Part shown: positions 1-7,731 of the stretch, in pieces
Layout: the number at the start of each line of letters is the position of its first letter
Numbering within the stretch: position 1 is the first letter of the stretch
Origin: Exiguobacterium sp. J17977
GTDB taxonomy: Bacteria > Bacillota > Bacilli > Exiguobacteriales > Exiguobacteriaceae
Assembly (NCBI RefSeq): GCF_018616375.1
Contig: NZ_JAEQBB010000009.1
Span: 19,625-83,624, forward strand
Direction: 5' to 3'
Length of the DNA: 64,000 nt
Made by a program: the position numbers and the translations under genes
Notes under the pieces: generated by a model
What the model was told of the DNA's origin: nothing
The model's input: only the letters and a program-made list of their open reading frames with translations
The model's database searches: none

Positions 1-1
1 C

Positions 2-1363
2 ATTCGGATTATGCTCGTCATGACGCTCGTGCTCGTCTTGCTCGTGAGCGTCCTGTCGTACGGAACGTACCGCTATTACTATGAATATGAATCAGAGGCG
101 CTACTCAGTCATGCGACGACGAGCGCCTATCTATACCCGCAGGCGCAAGTCGGCTTTGAGACACCGAGCGCGTTCTCGGTGCTCGTTCGGACGTTCGGTT
201 ATCCCGGTACCGATTTGACGATTGTCGACCGGACCGGTCAAATCATCAAGACGACAGGGCAGCGGGCCCAACAGGCCGCCTTTTCGACCGAACAGTTGCA
301 AGACCTCGCCCGCGGTGAGTCCGTCGTCCAAGACTATGATGCCGATGGCAATCATTATCTATCAGTCACGAGTCCAATCATCACGGACGGAGCGAGTGAA
401 TTCGCCATCAGCTTCACACGGCCACTCGCCGACTTGGACACGTTGATTCGTGAGATTTGGATGGCCGTCGTCATGATTGGCGTCTTGATTTGGTTGGTCG
501 CACTCTATGCCGTCATTCGCATCGCGGACCGGTTCGTGCGACCAATCCGTGATATCATCGAGACGGCCGATGAGATGGCGCAAGGTGATTTCGACGTCGA
601 AGTGTACTCGAACGAAAAGCATGAGCTCGGGGCACTGGCCCGGACGCTGACATATTTAGGCGCGAAAGTGCAACAGCACCAATCGACGCGAAACGAATTT
701 TTGTCCAACGTGTCGCACGAACTGCGTACACCGCTTACTTCCATCAAAGGATGGACGGAGACGATTCGGGGCGGTGACGAGAAAGTGTCGGACGAGACCG
801 AACTCGGATTGAGCATCATCCATTCGGAGACGGAGCGGATGATTGGACTCGTCGAGCAACTGCTCGATTACACAAAAATCGAAGAGAGCCGGCTCGTCTT
901 GTACCGCCAAGAACTCGATCTCGTGTCGCTGTTACGGAAAGTGACGATTCAATTGAAACAGTCACTCGAAGACAAACAGATCACGCTCATCGAACGATAT
1001 CCGCAAAAGTCGATCGGACTGTTCGATGAGAACCGGCTGAAGCAAGTGTTTTTAAACTTGCTCGAGAACGCCATCCGTTTCTCGCCCGAAGGTGGGACGT
1101 TGACGGTACGGTTCGTGCAATCGGAGCGTGTCGCCTTCATTTCCATCATCGACGAGGGTCCGGGTATCTCGCGTGATCACTTGCAACGCATCACGGAAAT
1201 GTTTTATCAGGCACAAGTGACGAAAGGGAGCAGTGGGCTCGGTCTCGCCATCGCCAAAGAGTTGATTGAGGCGCATGAAGGCAAACTCGTCATCGAGAGT
1301 GAGGTCGGACAAGGGACGACAGTGACCGTCCTTTTGCCGCTCGACCCGAGTGAACTACATTAA
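2..1363 (+). CDS. Sensor histidine kinase, 5' end cut by window edge
   Basis: Membrane sensor kinase of a two-component system. The frame is open to the left edge (codons before the ATG at 11 read Ile-Arg-Ile), so the true start probably lies outside. Counting from that ATG: a membrane helix at about residues 1-20, an extracellular sensor region to about 145, a second helix to 168, a HAMP linker to about 220, then the H-box VSHELRTPLTS with phospho-acceptor His236, N-box NLLENAIRFSPEGG, and ATP-lid motifs DEGPGIS and GSSGLGLAIAKEL. These place it in the classical HisKA/HATPase_c class. The partner response regulator is probably just upstream, outside the window (inference). The signal is unknown. 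Confidence 0.93.
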   Translation: MRIMLVMTLVLVLLVSVLSYGTYRYYYEYESEALLSHATTSAYLYPQAQVGFETPSAFSVLVRTFGYPGTDLTIVDRTGQIIKTTGQRAQQAAFSTEQLQDLARGESVVQDYDADGNHYLSVTSPIITDGASEFAISFTRPLADLDTLIREIWMAVVMIGVLIWLVALYAVIRIADRFVRPIRDIIETADEMAQGDFDVEVYSNEKHELGALARTLTYLGAKVQQHQSTRNEFLSNVSHELRTPLTSIKGWTETIRGGDEKVSDETELGLSIIHSETERMIGLVEQLLDYTKIEESRLVLYRQELDLVSLLRKVTIQLKQSLEDKQITLIERYPQKSIGLFDENRLKQVFLNLLENAIRFSPEGGTLTVRFVQSERVAFISIIDEGPGISRDHLQRITEMFYQAQVTKGSSGLGLAIAKELIEAHEGKLVIESEVGQGTTVTVLLPLDPSELH

Positions 1364-1370
1364 AAGGGTT

Positions 1371-1426
1371 AAACCTCCCGAATTCAGGATACATGTAATT
1401 GTATGTAGAATGAGGGAGGTTTTTTT
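1371..1426 (+). terminator. Terminator whose 3' arm is the next gene's ribosome site
   Basis: AAACCTCCC (1371-1379) pairs with GGGAGGTTT (1414-1422), followed by a T run to 1426. It closes the kinase unit. The GGGAGG arm is also the Shine-Dalgarno of the GTG start at 1427, so terminator and ribosome site share bases. A smaller inverted repeat lies in the loop. Confidence 0.7.
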
Positions 1427-1792
1427 GTGGCAACGAAATCATTGAAGCCGTTATCAGGCAGTCCGAATGCCGTTTCGACCGAAACACCGATTGGGGCGTT
1501 ACGCATGGACCCGCTTCCGTATGGACAGGACCGTGCCGAGAGCATGGAGACAATCAAGATGGTGATGGGGCAATTGCCTCGGACCGAACTCGTCGAGGAG
1601 AAGGAAGACACACTGCATTACGTCGTCACGACGAAACTAATGCGTTTTAAGGATGACGTCGAATTCCGATTTGACGATGAGACGAAACAAATTCACTTCC
1701 GATCGGCGTCACGACTCGGTCATTCTGACTTTGGCGTGAACCGGAAGCGGATGCAAGATGTAAGTGAACGATACCGGAGGTTGATGAGATGA
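1427..1792 (+). CDS. DUF1499 family protein
   Basis: Small protein of about 121 residues with the DUF1499 pattern: an N-terminal Leu-x-Pro-Leu segment followed by Pro-Asn-x-Val-Ser-Thr, a middle Thr-Glu-Leu-Val-Glu stretch, and a C-terminal Ser-Arg-Leu-Gly-His-Ser-Asp-Phe-Gly-Val-Asn-Arg-Lys-Arg ending typical of the family. Function is unknown. The GTG start follows GGGAGG by 7 nt. The stop overlaps the ATG of the downstream flavoprotein by 4 nt (ATGA), so the two are translationally coupled. No signal peptide or membrane helix is seen. Confidence 0.8.
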   Translation: MATKSLKPLSGSPNAVSTETPIGALRMDPLPYGQDRAESMETIKMVMGQLPRTELVEEKEDTLHYVVTTKLMRFKDDVEFRFDDETKQIHFRSASRLGHSDFGVNRKRMQDVSERYRRLMR

Positions 1793-3213
1793 AGGATTAT
1801 CAGTTGATTGTCATCGGTGGGGGCGCGGCCGGAATGACGGTCGCGGCCGGTGCCGCGAATCTAGGGGCAAAAGTCGCCTTGGTCGAGAAGAAAAAACATC
1901 TCGGGGGTGACTGTCTTCACGTCGGGTGCATCCCGTCGAAAGCGCTAATTGCCGCCTCGAAAGAAGCGAACAGCATGATGCAAGCCGCCCGCGTGCTCGG
2001 AGCCGAGTTTGACGGGCCAGCCCATTATCAGTCGACAAAGGCCCGTGTCGATCGCGCCCGTGCCATCATCCAAGATCATGACGGGACAGAGCGTTTTGAA
2101 AAACTAGGAGTCGATGTCTACATCGGTGAAGCCTCGTTCCAAAGCCCATATGAACTCAAAGTCGGCGACGACTTGTTAATCGGGAAGAAATTTGTCATCG
2201 CAACCGGATCGCAACCGACCGTGCCACCGATTGACGGTTTGGATAGCGTGCCATACGTAACGAACGAGCAGGTGTTTGAAGAAGAGACGTTGCCAGAGAG
2301 CATCATCGTCATCGGGGCCGGAACGATCGGTCTCGAACTCGCCCAGTCGTTCGCTCGTCTCGGCAGCCAAGTGACCGTGCTCGAGGCACAGGATACGTTT
2401 TTACCGCGAGAAGACGAGTCGGTGAGCAAGTTGCTCCGTTCGCAGCTCGAGATGGCGATGCGTCTTAAAATCGGCATCAACATCAATCACATCTCGGAAG
2501 TCGCGGGACGCGTTCACGTCACCGGTGAACTTGATGGCGAAACCGTCACATACGAGGCGGACAAGCTGCTCGTCGCGACGGGCCGGAAACCGAGAATCGA
2601 TGAACTTCGACTCGACCGGGCCCACGTCCACGTCAAAGACGGATATGTCGACGTCACGTCGACGTACCGCACGTCACAATCCCACATATTTGCGATTGGC
2701 GATACGATCAAGACGTTACCGTTCACGCATGCGGCTGGAGAAGAAGGCAAGGCTGTCGTGGCCAACGCTCTGTTCGGACTATGGAACAAAGTCGATTATT
2801 CGAAGATGCCATGGATTACGTTCACGGATCCAGAAGTATTCCACGTTGGCATGACCGAAGCTGAGGCACGGGAGCGCCACGGTGACGACGTCGAGGTGTT
2901 TGAAGCGAAACTGTCCGAGGTCGACCGCTTCGTCGCTGACCGTCAAGAGACAGGTTTCGTCAAAATCATCACGCGTAAGAACGGCAAAATCATCGGCGGA
3001 CACGCCGTCGGGATGACGGCCGGGGATTGGATGCAAATCGTCGTCTATGCGATGCAGCGAGGCGATAAAATTGGCAAGCTATCGCGTATGATTTATCCGT
3101 ACCCGTCGCGAAGCGAAGCCGTGAAAAAAGTGGCCGACCTTTACTGGCGGAAGCGCTTGTTCAACAGCCCGCTCACAGATTTGTCTCGCAAGTATTTCGA
3201 ATGGACTCGATAA
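1789..3213 (+). CDS. Dihydrolipoamide dehydrogenase/mercuric-reductase-like flavoprotein
   Basis: FAD/NAD(P)-dependent disulfide oxidoreductase of 474 residues. FAD-binding GGGAAGMTVAAGAA is at about 9-22. The redox disulfide is CLHVGC in a GGDCLHVGCIPSKAL context (about 42-47). The second nucleotide motif is GAGTIGLELAQSFARLGS, followed by the FAD motif IFAIGD and a C-terminal dimerisation domain. The usual His-Pro-Thr-x-x-Glu active-site segment is replaced by Tyr-Pro-Ser-Arg-Ser-Glu, so it is neither classical lipoamide dehydrogenase nor MerA, which also has a C-terminal Cys pair that is absent here. It is more like the uncharacterised YkgC-type group. The substrate is unknown. It is coupled to the DUF1499 gene. 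Confidence 0.88.
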   Translation: MKDYQLIVIGGGAAGMTVAAGAANLGAKVALVEKKKHLGGDCLHVGCIPSKALIAASKEANSMMQAARVLGAEFDGPAHYQSTKARVDRARAIIQDHDGTERFEKLGVDVYIGEASFQSPYELKVGDDLLIGKKFVIATGSQPTVPPIDGLDSVPYVTNEQVFEEETLPESIIVIGAGTIGLELAQSFARLGSQVTVLEAQDTFLPREDESVSKLLRSQLEMAMRLKIGININHISEVAGRVHVTGELDGETVTYEADKLLVATGRKPRIDELRLDRAHVHVKDGYVDVTSTYRTSQSHIFAIGDTIKTLPFTHAAGEEGKAVVANALFGLWNKVDYSKMPWITFTDPEVFHVGMTEAEARERHGDDVEVFEAKLSEVDRFVADRQETGFVKIITRKNGKIIGGHAVGMTAGDWMQIVVYAMQRGDKIGKLSRMIYPYPSRSEAVKKVADLYWRKRLFNSPLTDLSRKYFEWTR

Positions 3214-3216
3214 CGA

Positions 3217-3246
3217 AAAATCCCACTCTCGACAGAGTGGGATTTT
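3217..3246. terminator. Bidirectional terminator between flavoprotein gene and motB
   Basis: AAAATCCCACTCT pairs with GAGTGGGATTTT around a short loop, with A/T tracts on both sides. It serves two convergent units. Confidence 0.85.
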
Positions 3247-3247
3247 C

Positions 3248-4024
3248 TTATGGCAGAACAATCGTCTCGAGCATCTTCGGCGAGCCTTCTGATAAATCGA
3301 CGAGTGGTTTAATCAACACTTCGACGCGGCGGTTTTTCGAGCGCCCGGCTTCGGTGTCATTCGTCGCAATCGGCTTGTACTCTCCGTAACTGGCGAGCGT
3401 GAACTGTCCGGGATTCAAGGCGTCGTTCGCCAATAGTCCGCGCATGAAGGCCGTGGCCCGGGCTGAACTAAGTTCCCAGTTCGACGGGAATCGGGCCGTA
3501 TTGATTGGAATGTTATCGGTGTGACCGGATACGACAATCTCGCGATTACCGGCTTTTTCGAGAATCCCGCTAATCGACCCGGCCACTGTTCTAGCCTCGG
3601 CGTCGAGCGTCGCTTCCCCCATGCTGAACAAGGCGCGGTCTTGAATCGTCAGGACGAGACCGCTCGAGTTGATCGTCGCCTCGATTTCTTGTTCGAGCCC
3701 GTTCTTTTTGATGTATTGGTTGACCTCTTCTTTCAACTCATCCAATTTGGCGAGCTCGTATGTCCGAGGGTTCGCCGCCGTATCCGTCTTGTTTGTACGG
3801 CTGATGTCGCTGTTCGAGGCGGTCGACGCTTGGAACACGCTCGTCCCGCCAGAGAACACTTGATTAAAAGATTGAGACATTTTCTCGAGTTTCGTCTGGT
3901 CGATGTTACTCGAGGCGAACAAGACGATGAAGAGGGCGAGTAAGAGCGTCAATAAATCGGCGTACGGGATTAACCAACCTTCCGGGATATGTTCTTCATG
4001 ATCATGCTTCTTTTTGCGCTTCAT
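3248..4024 (-). CDS. motB: Flagellar motor stator protein MotB
   Basis: Stator subunit that carries the ion-binding Asp and anchors the motor to peptidoglycan. The basic, His-rich N-terminus (MKRKKKHDHEEH) is followed by PYADLLTLLLALFIVLFASS, the single membrane helix with the critical Asp at residue 23. After a variable linker comes the OmpA-like peptidoglycan-binding domain with VSGHTDN, NWELSSARA and YGEYKP...NRRVEVLI. At 258 residues it is normal for MotB. The Val in FIVLF resembles proton-type MotB more than sodium-type MotS (inference from family knowledge). It overlaps motA by 23 nt. Confidence 0.95.
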   Translation of the reverse strand: MKRKKKHDHEEHIPEGWLIPYADLLTLLLALFIVLFASSNIDQTKLEKMSQSFNQVFSGGTSVFQASTASNSDISRTNKTDTAANPRTYELAKLDELKEEVNQYIKKNGLEQEIEATINSSGLVLTIQDRALFSMGEATLDAEARTVAGSISGILEKAGNREIVVSGHTDNIPINTARFPSNWELSSARATAFMRGLLANDALNPGQFTLASYGEYKPIATNDTEAGRSKNRRVEVLIKPLVDLSEGSPKMLETIVLP

Positions 4025-4784
4025 AGTCGGCTCGCTCCTTTGGAGACAAATACACAGACAATTTATCTTCTAACGTCTTCGGCGACTCCCCACTTTGAAT
4101 TGAGAGAATCCCCTCGATCATCATTTCTTTGATGATGACCTCGCTCTTCGAATACTGCTTCAATTTATTGGCGAACGGGAACCAGAGGACGTATCCCGTG
4201 AAAATCCCGAACAGCGTCGCGACGAACGCGGCTGAAATCGCGTGACCGAGCTTTTCGATATCAGACAAATCTTTGAGGGCCGCGATCAATCCGATAACGG
4301 CTCCGAGAACCCCGAGTGTCGGCGCATACGTGCCAGCCTGTGTGAAGATGTCAGAGTTCGCTTTGTGGCGTTGCTCCATGTTCTCGATATCGCGTGACAT
4401 GACCTCAGCGATATACTCGGACGGTTGGCCGTCGATGACCATCATCATGCCTTGTTTCAAGAACGGTTCTTCGACTTGTTCGAGCGCAGTCTCAAGCGAC
4501 AAGAGTCCTTCTTTACGCGCTTGTGTCGACAAGTCGACGAACTGCGTCAACAGTCCAGACTTACTTGGCAACTCTTGCTTTTTGAAGAGAATTCCGAACA
4601 ACTTTGGTACGTTTTGTAGTTGTTCCTTTGAGACGGCGATACTGACCGCGGCCGCTGTCCCGACAAAAATGATGACGAGTGCTGCCGGGTTGATGAGCGG
4701 GGCAATCCCGGCTCCTTTCAATACCATTCCTCCGACGAGGGTGAGGAACCCAAGTATGAGTCCTACTAACGTGACGACATCCAT
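4002..4784 (-). CDS. motA: Flagellar motor stator protein MotA
   Basis: Proton-channel subunit of the flagellar stator, partner of MotB. The chosen ATG at 4784 (MDVVTLVGLILGF) follows AAAGGTGG with good spacing. The longer frame to 4823 would run into the upstream terminator. Four membrane helices are visible. The family signature FTQAGTYAPTLGVLGAVIGLIAAL and the ISAAFVATLFGIFTGYVLWFPFANKLK segment match MotA of Bacillus closely, as does MVIDGQPSEYIAEVM in the cytoplasmic loop. motA-motB stands alone here with no other flagellar genes nearby. Confidence 0.95.
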   Translation of the reverse strand: MDVVTLVGLILGFLTLVGGMVLKGAGIAPLINPAALVIIFVGTAAAVSIAVSKEQLQNVPKLFGILFKKQELPSKSGLLTQFVDLSTQARKEGLLSLETALEQVEEPFLKQGMMMVIDGQPSEYIAEVMSRDIENMEQRHKANSDIFTQAGTYAPTLGVLGAVIGLIAALKDLSDIEKLGHAISAAFVATLFGIFTGYVLWFPFANKLKQYSKSEVIIKEMMIEGILSIQSGESPKTLEDKLSVYLSPKERADYEAQKEA

Positions 4785-4821
4785 GTCTATGTTTTCCACC
4801 TTTCTAAAAAAATCAGGAGAC

Positions 4822-4853
4822 AAAAAAAGCGAGAGACTTAACTCGTCTCCCGC
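4822..4853 (-). terminator. Terminator upstream of motA
   Basis: Read on the minus strand, GCGGGAGAC...GTCTCTCGC forms a 9-bp stem with one mismatch followed by seven T. It ends the small upstream gene, so motAB probably starts from its own promoter or by read-through. Confidence 0.8.
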
Positions 4854-4870
4854 AAATGCGTTCCCGATGG

Positions 4871-5110
4871 TTAAGCGCCGTTTTCGTCAATCAGCATCTG
4901 GATGCTGATATTTCGTTCTTCACGCTCTATATCGGTTAACACGTCGTATTTTTTTAATAATGCGTACAATTGATTCACAACTTCTTGATCAAGTGACCAA
5001 TGTAGCAGTTCTTCGAGCTGGAAATAAAGATGGGCGGGCATGCATTGTGACTGACGCTCCAACCTTCGCGAGACATCCGTTAGCGAATGATCTACCGTAC
5101 TAGGGTCCAC
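4871..5110 (-). CDS. Small conserved-looking hypothetical protein
   Basis: Unrecognised acidic protein of about 79 residues, predicted largely helical, with no membrane segment. A GTG at 5110 lies 12 nt after a strong AGGAGG. The frame extends to an ATG at 5134, but that AGGAGG would then be inside the coding region and no ribosome site precedes the ATG, so I prefer GTG. A clear terminator follows, which supports it as a real one-gene unit. The function is unknown, and adjacency to motAB is not evidence of a motility role. Confidence 0.6.
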   Translation of the reverse strand: MDPSTVDHSLTDVSRRLERQSQCMPAHLYFQLEELLHWSLDQEVVNQLYALLKKYDVLTDIEREERNISIQMLIDENGA

Positions 5111-5225
5111 GGTTTCATTCAACCTCCTCAACATTCATAAAGTCTATCTCTCATATTACCAAAAAATCTGGCAAACAGTTAGCGATACATTTTTCTAGTT
5201 GGCAATTTTATAAGTGAGGAGTAAT

Positions 5226-5279
5226 ATGAGCCTTAGAAAACTTGATTTGAAGGAGATAGCGAGATGCGACATCGATTGA
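5226..5279 (+). CDS. Possible 17-codon leader ORF overlapping a K+ transporter start
   Basis: ATG at 5226, preceded by GAGGAG at 4-nt spacing, opens a 17-codon frame (MSLRKLDLKEIARCDID). It contains the downstream gene's AAGGAG and ends at TGA 5277-5279, just inside the K+ transporter gene in another frame. The good ribosome site and the overlap suggest translational coupling or a leader peptide. There is no homology to support a product. Confidence 0.35.
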   Translation: MSLRKLDLKEIARCDID

Positions 5280-6643
5280 CCGTACGGGAATTGCGAATAA
5301 AACGAATCGAGGCGCTTTACCGGCTCGTGTTTGAAAAGCCAGCCCGTTTTATCGCGACAGGCTTTTTGCTCGCCATCTTTTTAGGGGCGACGTTACTCTA
5401 TATGCCGTTCGCACAGACACAGCCCGTGTCCTGGATTGATTGTCTGTTTATCGCGACATCGGCCGGCACGGTGACCGGATTGTCGACGATTGATATCGGA
5501 TCTTCGTTCAACACGTTCGGCGAGCTCGTCATCGTCGCGTTGATTCAAGTCGGTGGTCTCGGCTTTATGACGGTCGCGCTCATGTTGCTCAGTTTGCTTG
5601 GGAAGAAAATCGGTTTAAAGCAGCGCATCTTGCTCCAAGAGTCACTCAACTTGTCGGGACCCGGCGGCACGGTCCGTCTCGTCCGCAACATCGTCTTCAC
5701 GACGCTCATCGTCCAGTTTCTCGGTATGTTGTTTTTGACGGTCGAACTGTACAGCACCGGTGATTATCGCTTTGGTGAGGCGCTTTACTACGGGTTCTTC
5801 CATGCGGTCTCGGCGTTTAACAACGCCGGGTTCGCCCTATGGCCGGACAATTTGATGCAGTTCGAGCAGAATACGGCCATCGTGATCACGATTGCTGTGC
5901 TGCTCATGATTGGGGGTCTCGGCTTCACGACCATCGCGGATGCGACCGAGGTGAAACGTTGGAAGCGCCTCGCCCTCCATTCGAAAATCATGATTGCCTC
6001 GCTCGTCATCGTCAACGGCATTGCCTGGTTCTCGCTCATGTTGTTTGAATGGGTATCGAATGAAGGCGGACTGTATGGCCGCCCGTTCGGTGAAGCGCTA
6101 CACGTCACCTTCTTCCAGGCGGTGACGACGCGGACGGCAGGCTTCAACACGATCGACCTCACGACGATGGCACCGATTTCAATCGGGGTCGTCTTGATTC
6201 TCATGTATATCGGCGCCGGCGCCGCTTCCACTGGGTCAGGGATTAAAGTGACGACCGTGGCCGTCATCCTCGCCGATATGTGGGCGTTCATCGTCGGGAA
6301 GAAAGAGACGGTCATCTTGGAGCGGACGATTGATGCGTTCCAAATTAAAAAAGCGTACATCGTGGCCATTACGAGTTTCTTCTTCATCTTATTGATTACG
6401 GCACTGACCATCTTGACGAACGGTCACATTCCGGCGACCGCACTCTTGTTTGAGACGGTCTCGGCCTTTGGAACGGTCGGGTTATCACTCGGCATCACAG
6501 CGGAACTGAACGATGCAGGTAAGAGTTTTATCATGTTCATGATGTTACTCGGTCGTGTCGGCTCGTTGACGATTCTCTTCACGGTCGCACGCCAGATGGA
6601 TCGGAAGATTCGCTATCCAAAAGAGAAGTTGTTAATCGGATGA
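5264..6643 (+). CDS. Ktr/Trk-type K+ uptake membrane subunit (KtrB/KtrD-like)
   Basis: Potassium-translocating subunit of the Trk/Ktr/HKT superfamily, 459 residues with about ten hydrophobic segments arranged as four M1-P-M2 repeats. All four pore loops carry their filter glycine: TSAGTVTGLS, VSAFNNAGFAL, VTTRTAGFNTID and VSAFGTVGLSLG. The third-repeat gate loop is GAGAASTGSGIK. The start ATG follows AAGGAG by 7 nt. No RCK regulatory subunit (KtrA/KtrC) is adjacent, as for KtrD in Bacillus, where the partner is encoded elsewhere. Choosing between KtrB and KtrD needs alignment. Confidence 0.92.
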   Translation: MRHRLTVRELRIKRIEALYRLVFEKPARFIATGFLLAIFLGATLLYMPFAQTQPVSWIDCLFIATSAGTVTGLSTIDIGSSFNTFGELVIVALIQVGGLGFMTVALMLLSLLGKKIGLKQRILLQESLNLSGPGGTVRLVRNIVFTTLIVQFLGMLFLTVELYSTGDYRFGEALYYGFFHAVSAFNNAGFALWPDNLMQFEQNTAIVITIAVLLMIGGLGFTTIADATEVKRWKRLALHSKIMIASLVIVNGIAWFSLMLFEWVSNEGGLYGRPFGEALHVTFFQAVTTRTAGFNTIDLTTMAPISIGVVLILMYIGAGAASTGSGIKVTTVAVILADMWAFIVGKKETVILERTIDAFQIKKAYIVAITSFFFILLITALTILTNGHIPATALLFETVSAFGTVGLSLGITAELNDAGKSFIMFMMLLGRVGSLTILFTVARQMDRKIRYPKEKLLIG

Positions 6644-6644
6644 C

Positions 6645-6676
6645 ACACAAAAAGCCCTGGTCAGGGCTTTTTGTGT
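6645..6676. terminator. Bidirectional terminator
   Basis: ACACAAAAAGCCCTG pairs perfectly over 15 bp with CAGGGCTTTTTGTGT across a 2-nt centre. It ends the K+ transporter gene and includes the last codons and stop of the convergent SDR gene. Confidence 0.85.
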
Positions 6677-7731
6677 GTCTCGTAATAGGCGACGACTTTT
6701 GGCAGATAGTCTTTTAAATCCGGACAGACGATCTCAGTGCCGCTCAGTGCGCGCAGCGTCTGGGTCGTATCGAAATGGACTTGGTGCTTAAAGTAGGCGA
6801 GCAGCTCACGCGGAACACCGTAACGTTCCGACAGATGCAACGCCGAGAATCCGGTCTCCGCGACCGCATGCGGGATCGTTCCGCGTGGAGGGCGACCGAA
6901 CATCTCTTCGTGAATCATGCGGAACACTTCGCGGGCCCCGTGCGGGAACGGATCGGTCAAATGGAACGTCCGCTTCAAACCGACCGGTGCGTGGGCGAGA
7001 TAAGCGGTCGCCTCGACGACGTAATCATAAGGAACGAGGTTTACTTCGATATTCTGTCGTCCAATATAAGGCAGCGGGGCGGCTTGACGAAGTTGCTCCA
7101 TTAACTTCAAGACGAAGTAGACCCCATCAAACTTTTTCGTCTCGCCGGTCTCGCTATGGCCGATGACGATGCCTGGACGGATGATGGTCACTGGCATCGA
7201 GCCGAGCTCGCGTGAGACGATGGCCTCGGCCTCATACTTCGTCGCCTCGTAATGGTTTTTAAAACGGACGCGGTGCCATAACTCGTTCTCATAGACGGTC
7301 CCTTGGCGGCGTCCGGACACATAGGCGGTGCTGAAGTAGACGTACCGCTTCAAATGCGGTGCCCGTTTTGCCAGCGAGGTGATGTGCTTCGTTCCGAGCA
7401 GGTTGATGCGATACCCGACATCATACGGGATGCTCAAATCGTAAGCGGCCGCCAAATGGAAGATGTAATTCACCTCACGCTCGATGATCGAGCGCATGAT
7501 TGGATCGAGCACGACTTCAGGCAGCGTAATATCGGCCTCGACGAGCACGAGCTGATCGTCTCGTAACGATGTCGCTTCCAACAGCTCCTGTTTTAAAGCG
7601 AGTGCCGCGGAACGTTCGGTCGGGAGGTGGAGCGCGTAAATCGTCCCGATTTGATTCGGCAATGACGCGAGGTGCGTGATCATCTTTCCGGCTAAAAAGC
7701 CGGGGAAACCGGTGAAAGCGTAATGGTTCAT
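6661..7731 (-). CDS. Extended SDR family NAD(P)-dependent reductase (fatty acyl-CoA reductase-like)
   Basis: Rossmann-fold enzyme of 356 residues. The nucleotide motif TGFPGFLAG is at about 7-15, in the TGxxGxxG position, and the second strand carries VEADIT. A catalytic YEATK (Tyr-x-x-x-Lys) follows STAYVSG. The fold and the TGFPGFLA/STAYVSG pair resemble the NAD-binding_4 (male-sterility/acyl-CoA reductase) and thioester-reductase group more than sugar epimerases. The substrate is unknown, a lipid or thioester by analogy only. The start overlaps the stop of the upstream kinase gene by 4 nt, so both are made from one message. Confidence 0.8.
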   Translation of the reverse strand: MNHYAFTGFPGFLAGKMITHLASLPNQIGTIYALHLPTERSAALALKQELLEATSLRDDQLVLVEADITLPEVVLDPIMRSIIEREVNYIFHLAAAYDLSIPYDVGYRINLLGTKHITSLAKRAPHLKRYVYFSTAYVSGRRQGTVYENELWHRVRFKNHYEATKYEAEAIVSRELGSMPVTIIRPGIVIGHSETGETKKFDGVYFVLKLMEQLRQAAPLPYIGRQNIEVNLVPYDYVVEATAYLAHAPVGLKRTFHLTDPFPHGAREVFRMIHEEMFGRPPRGTIPHAVAETGFSALHLSERYGVPRELLAYFKHQVHFDTTQTLRALSGTEIVCPDLKDYLPKVVAYYETHKKP

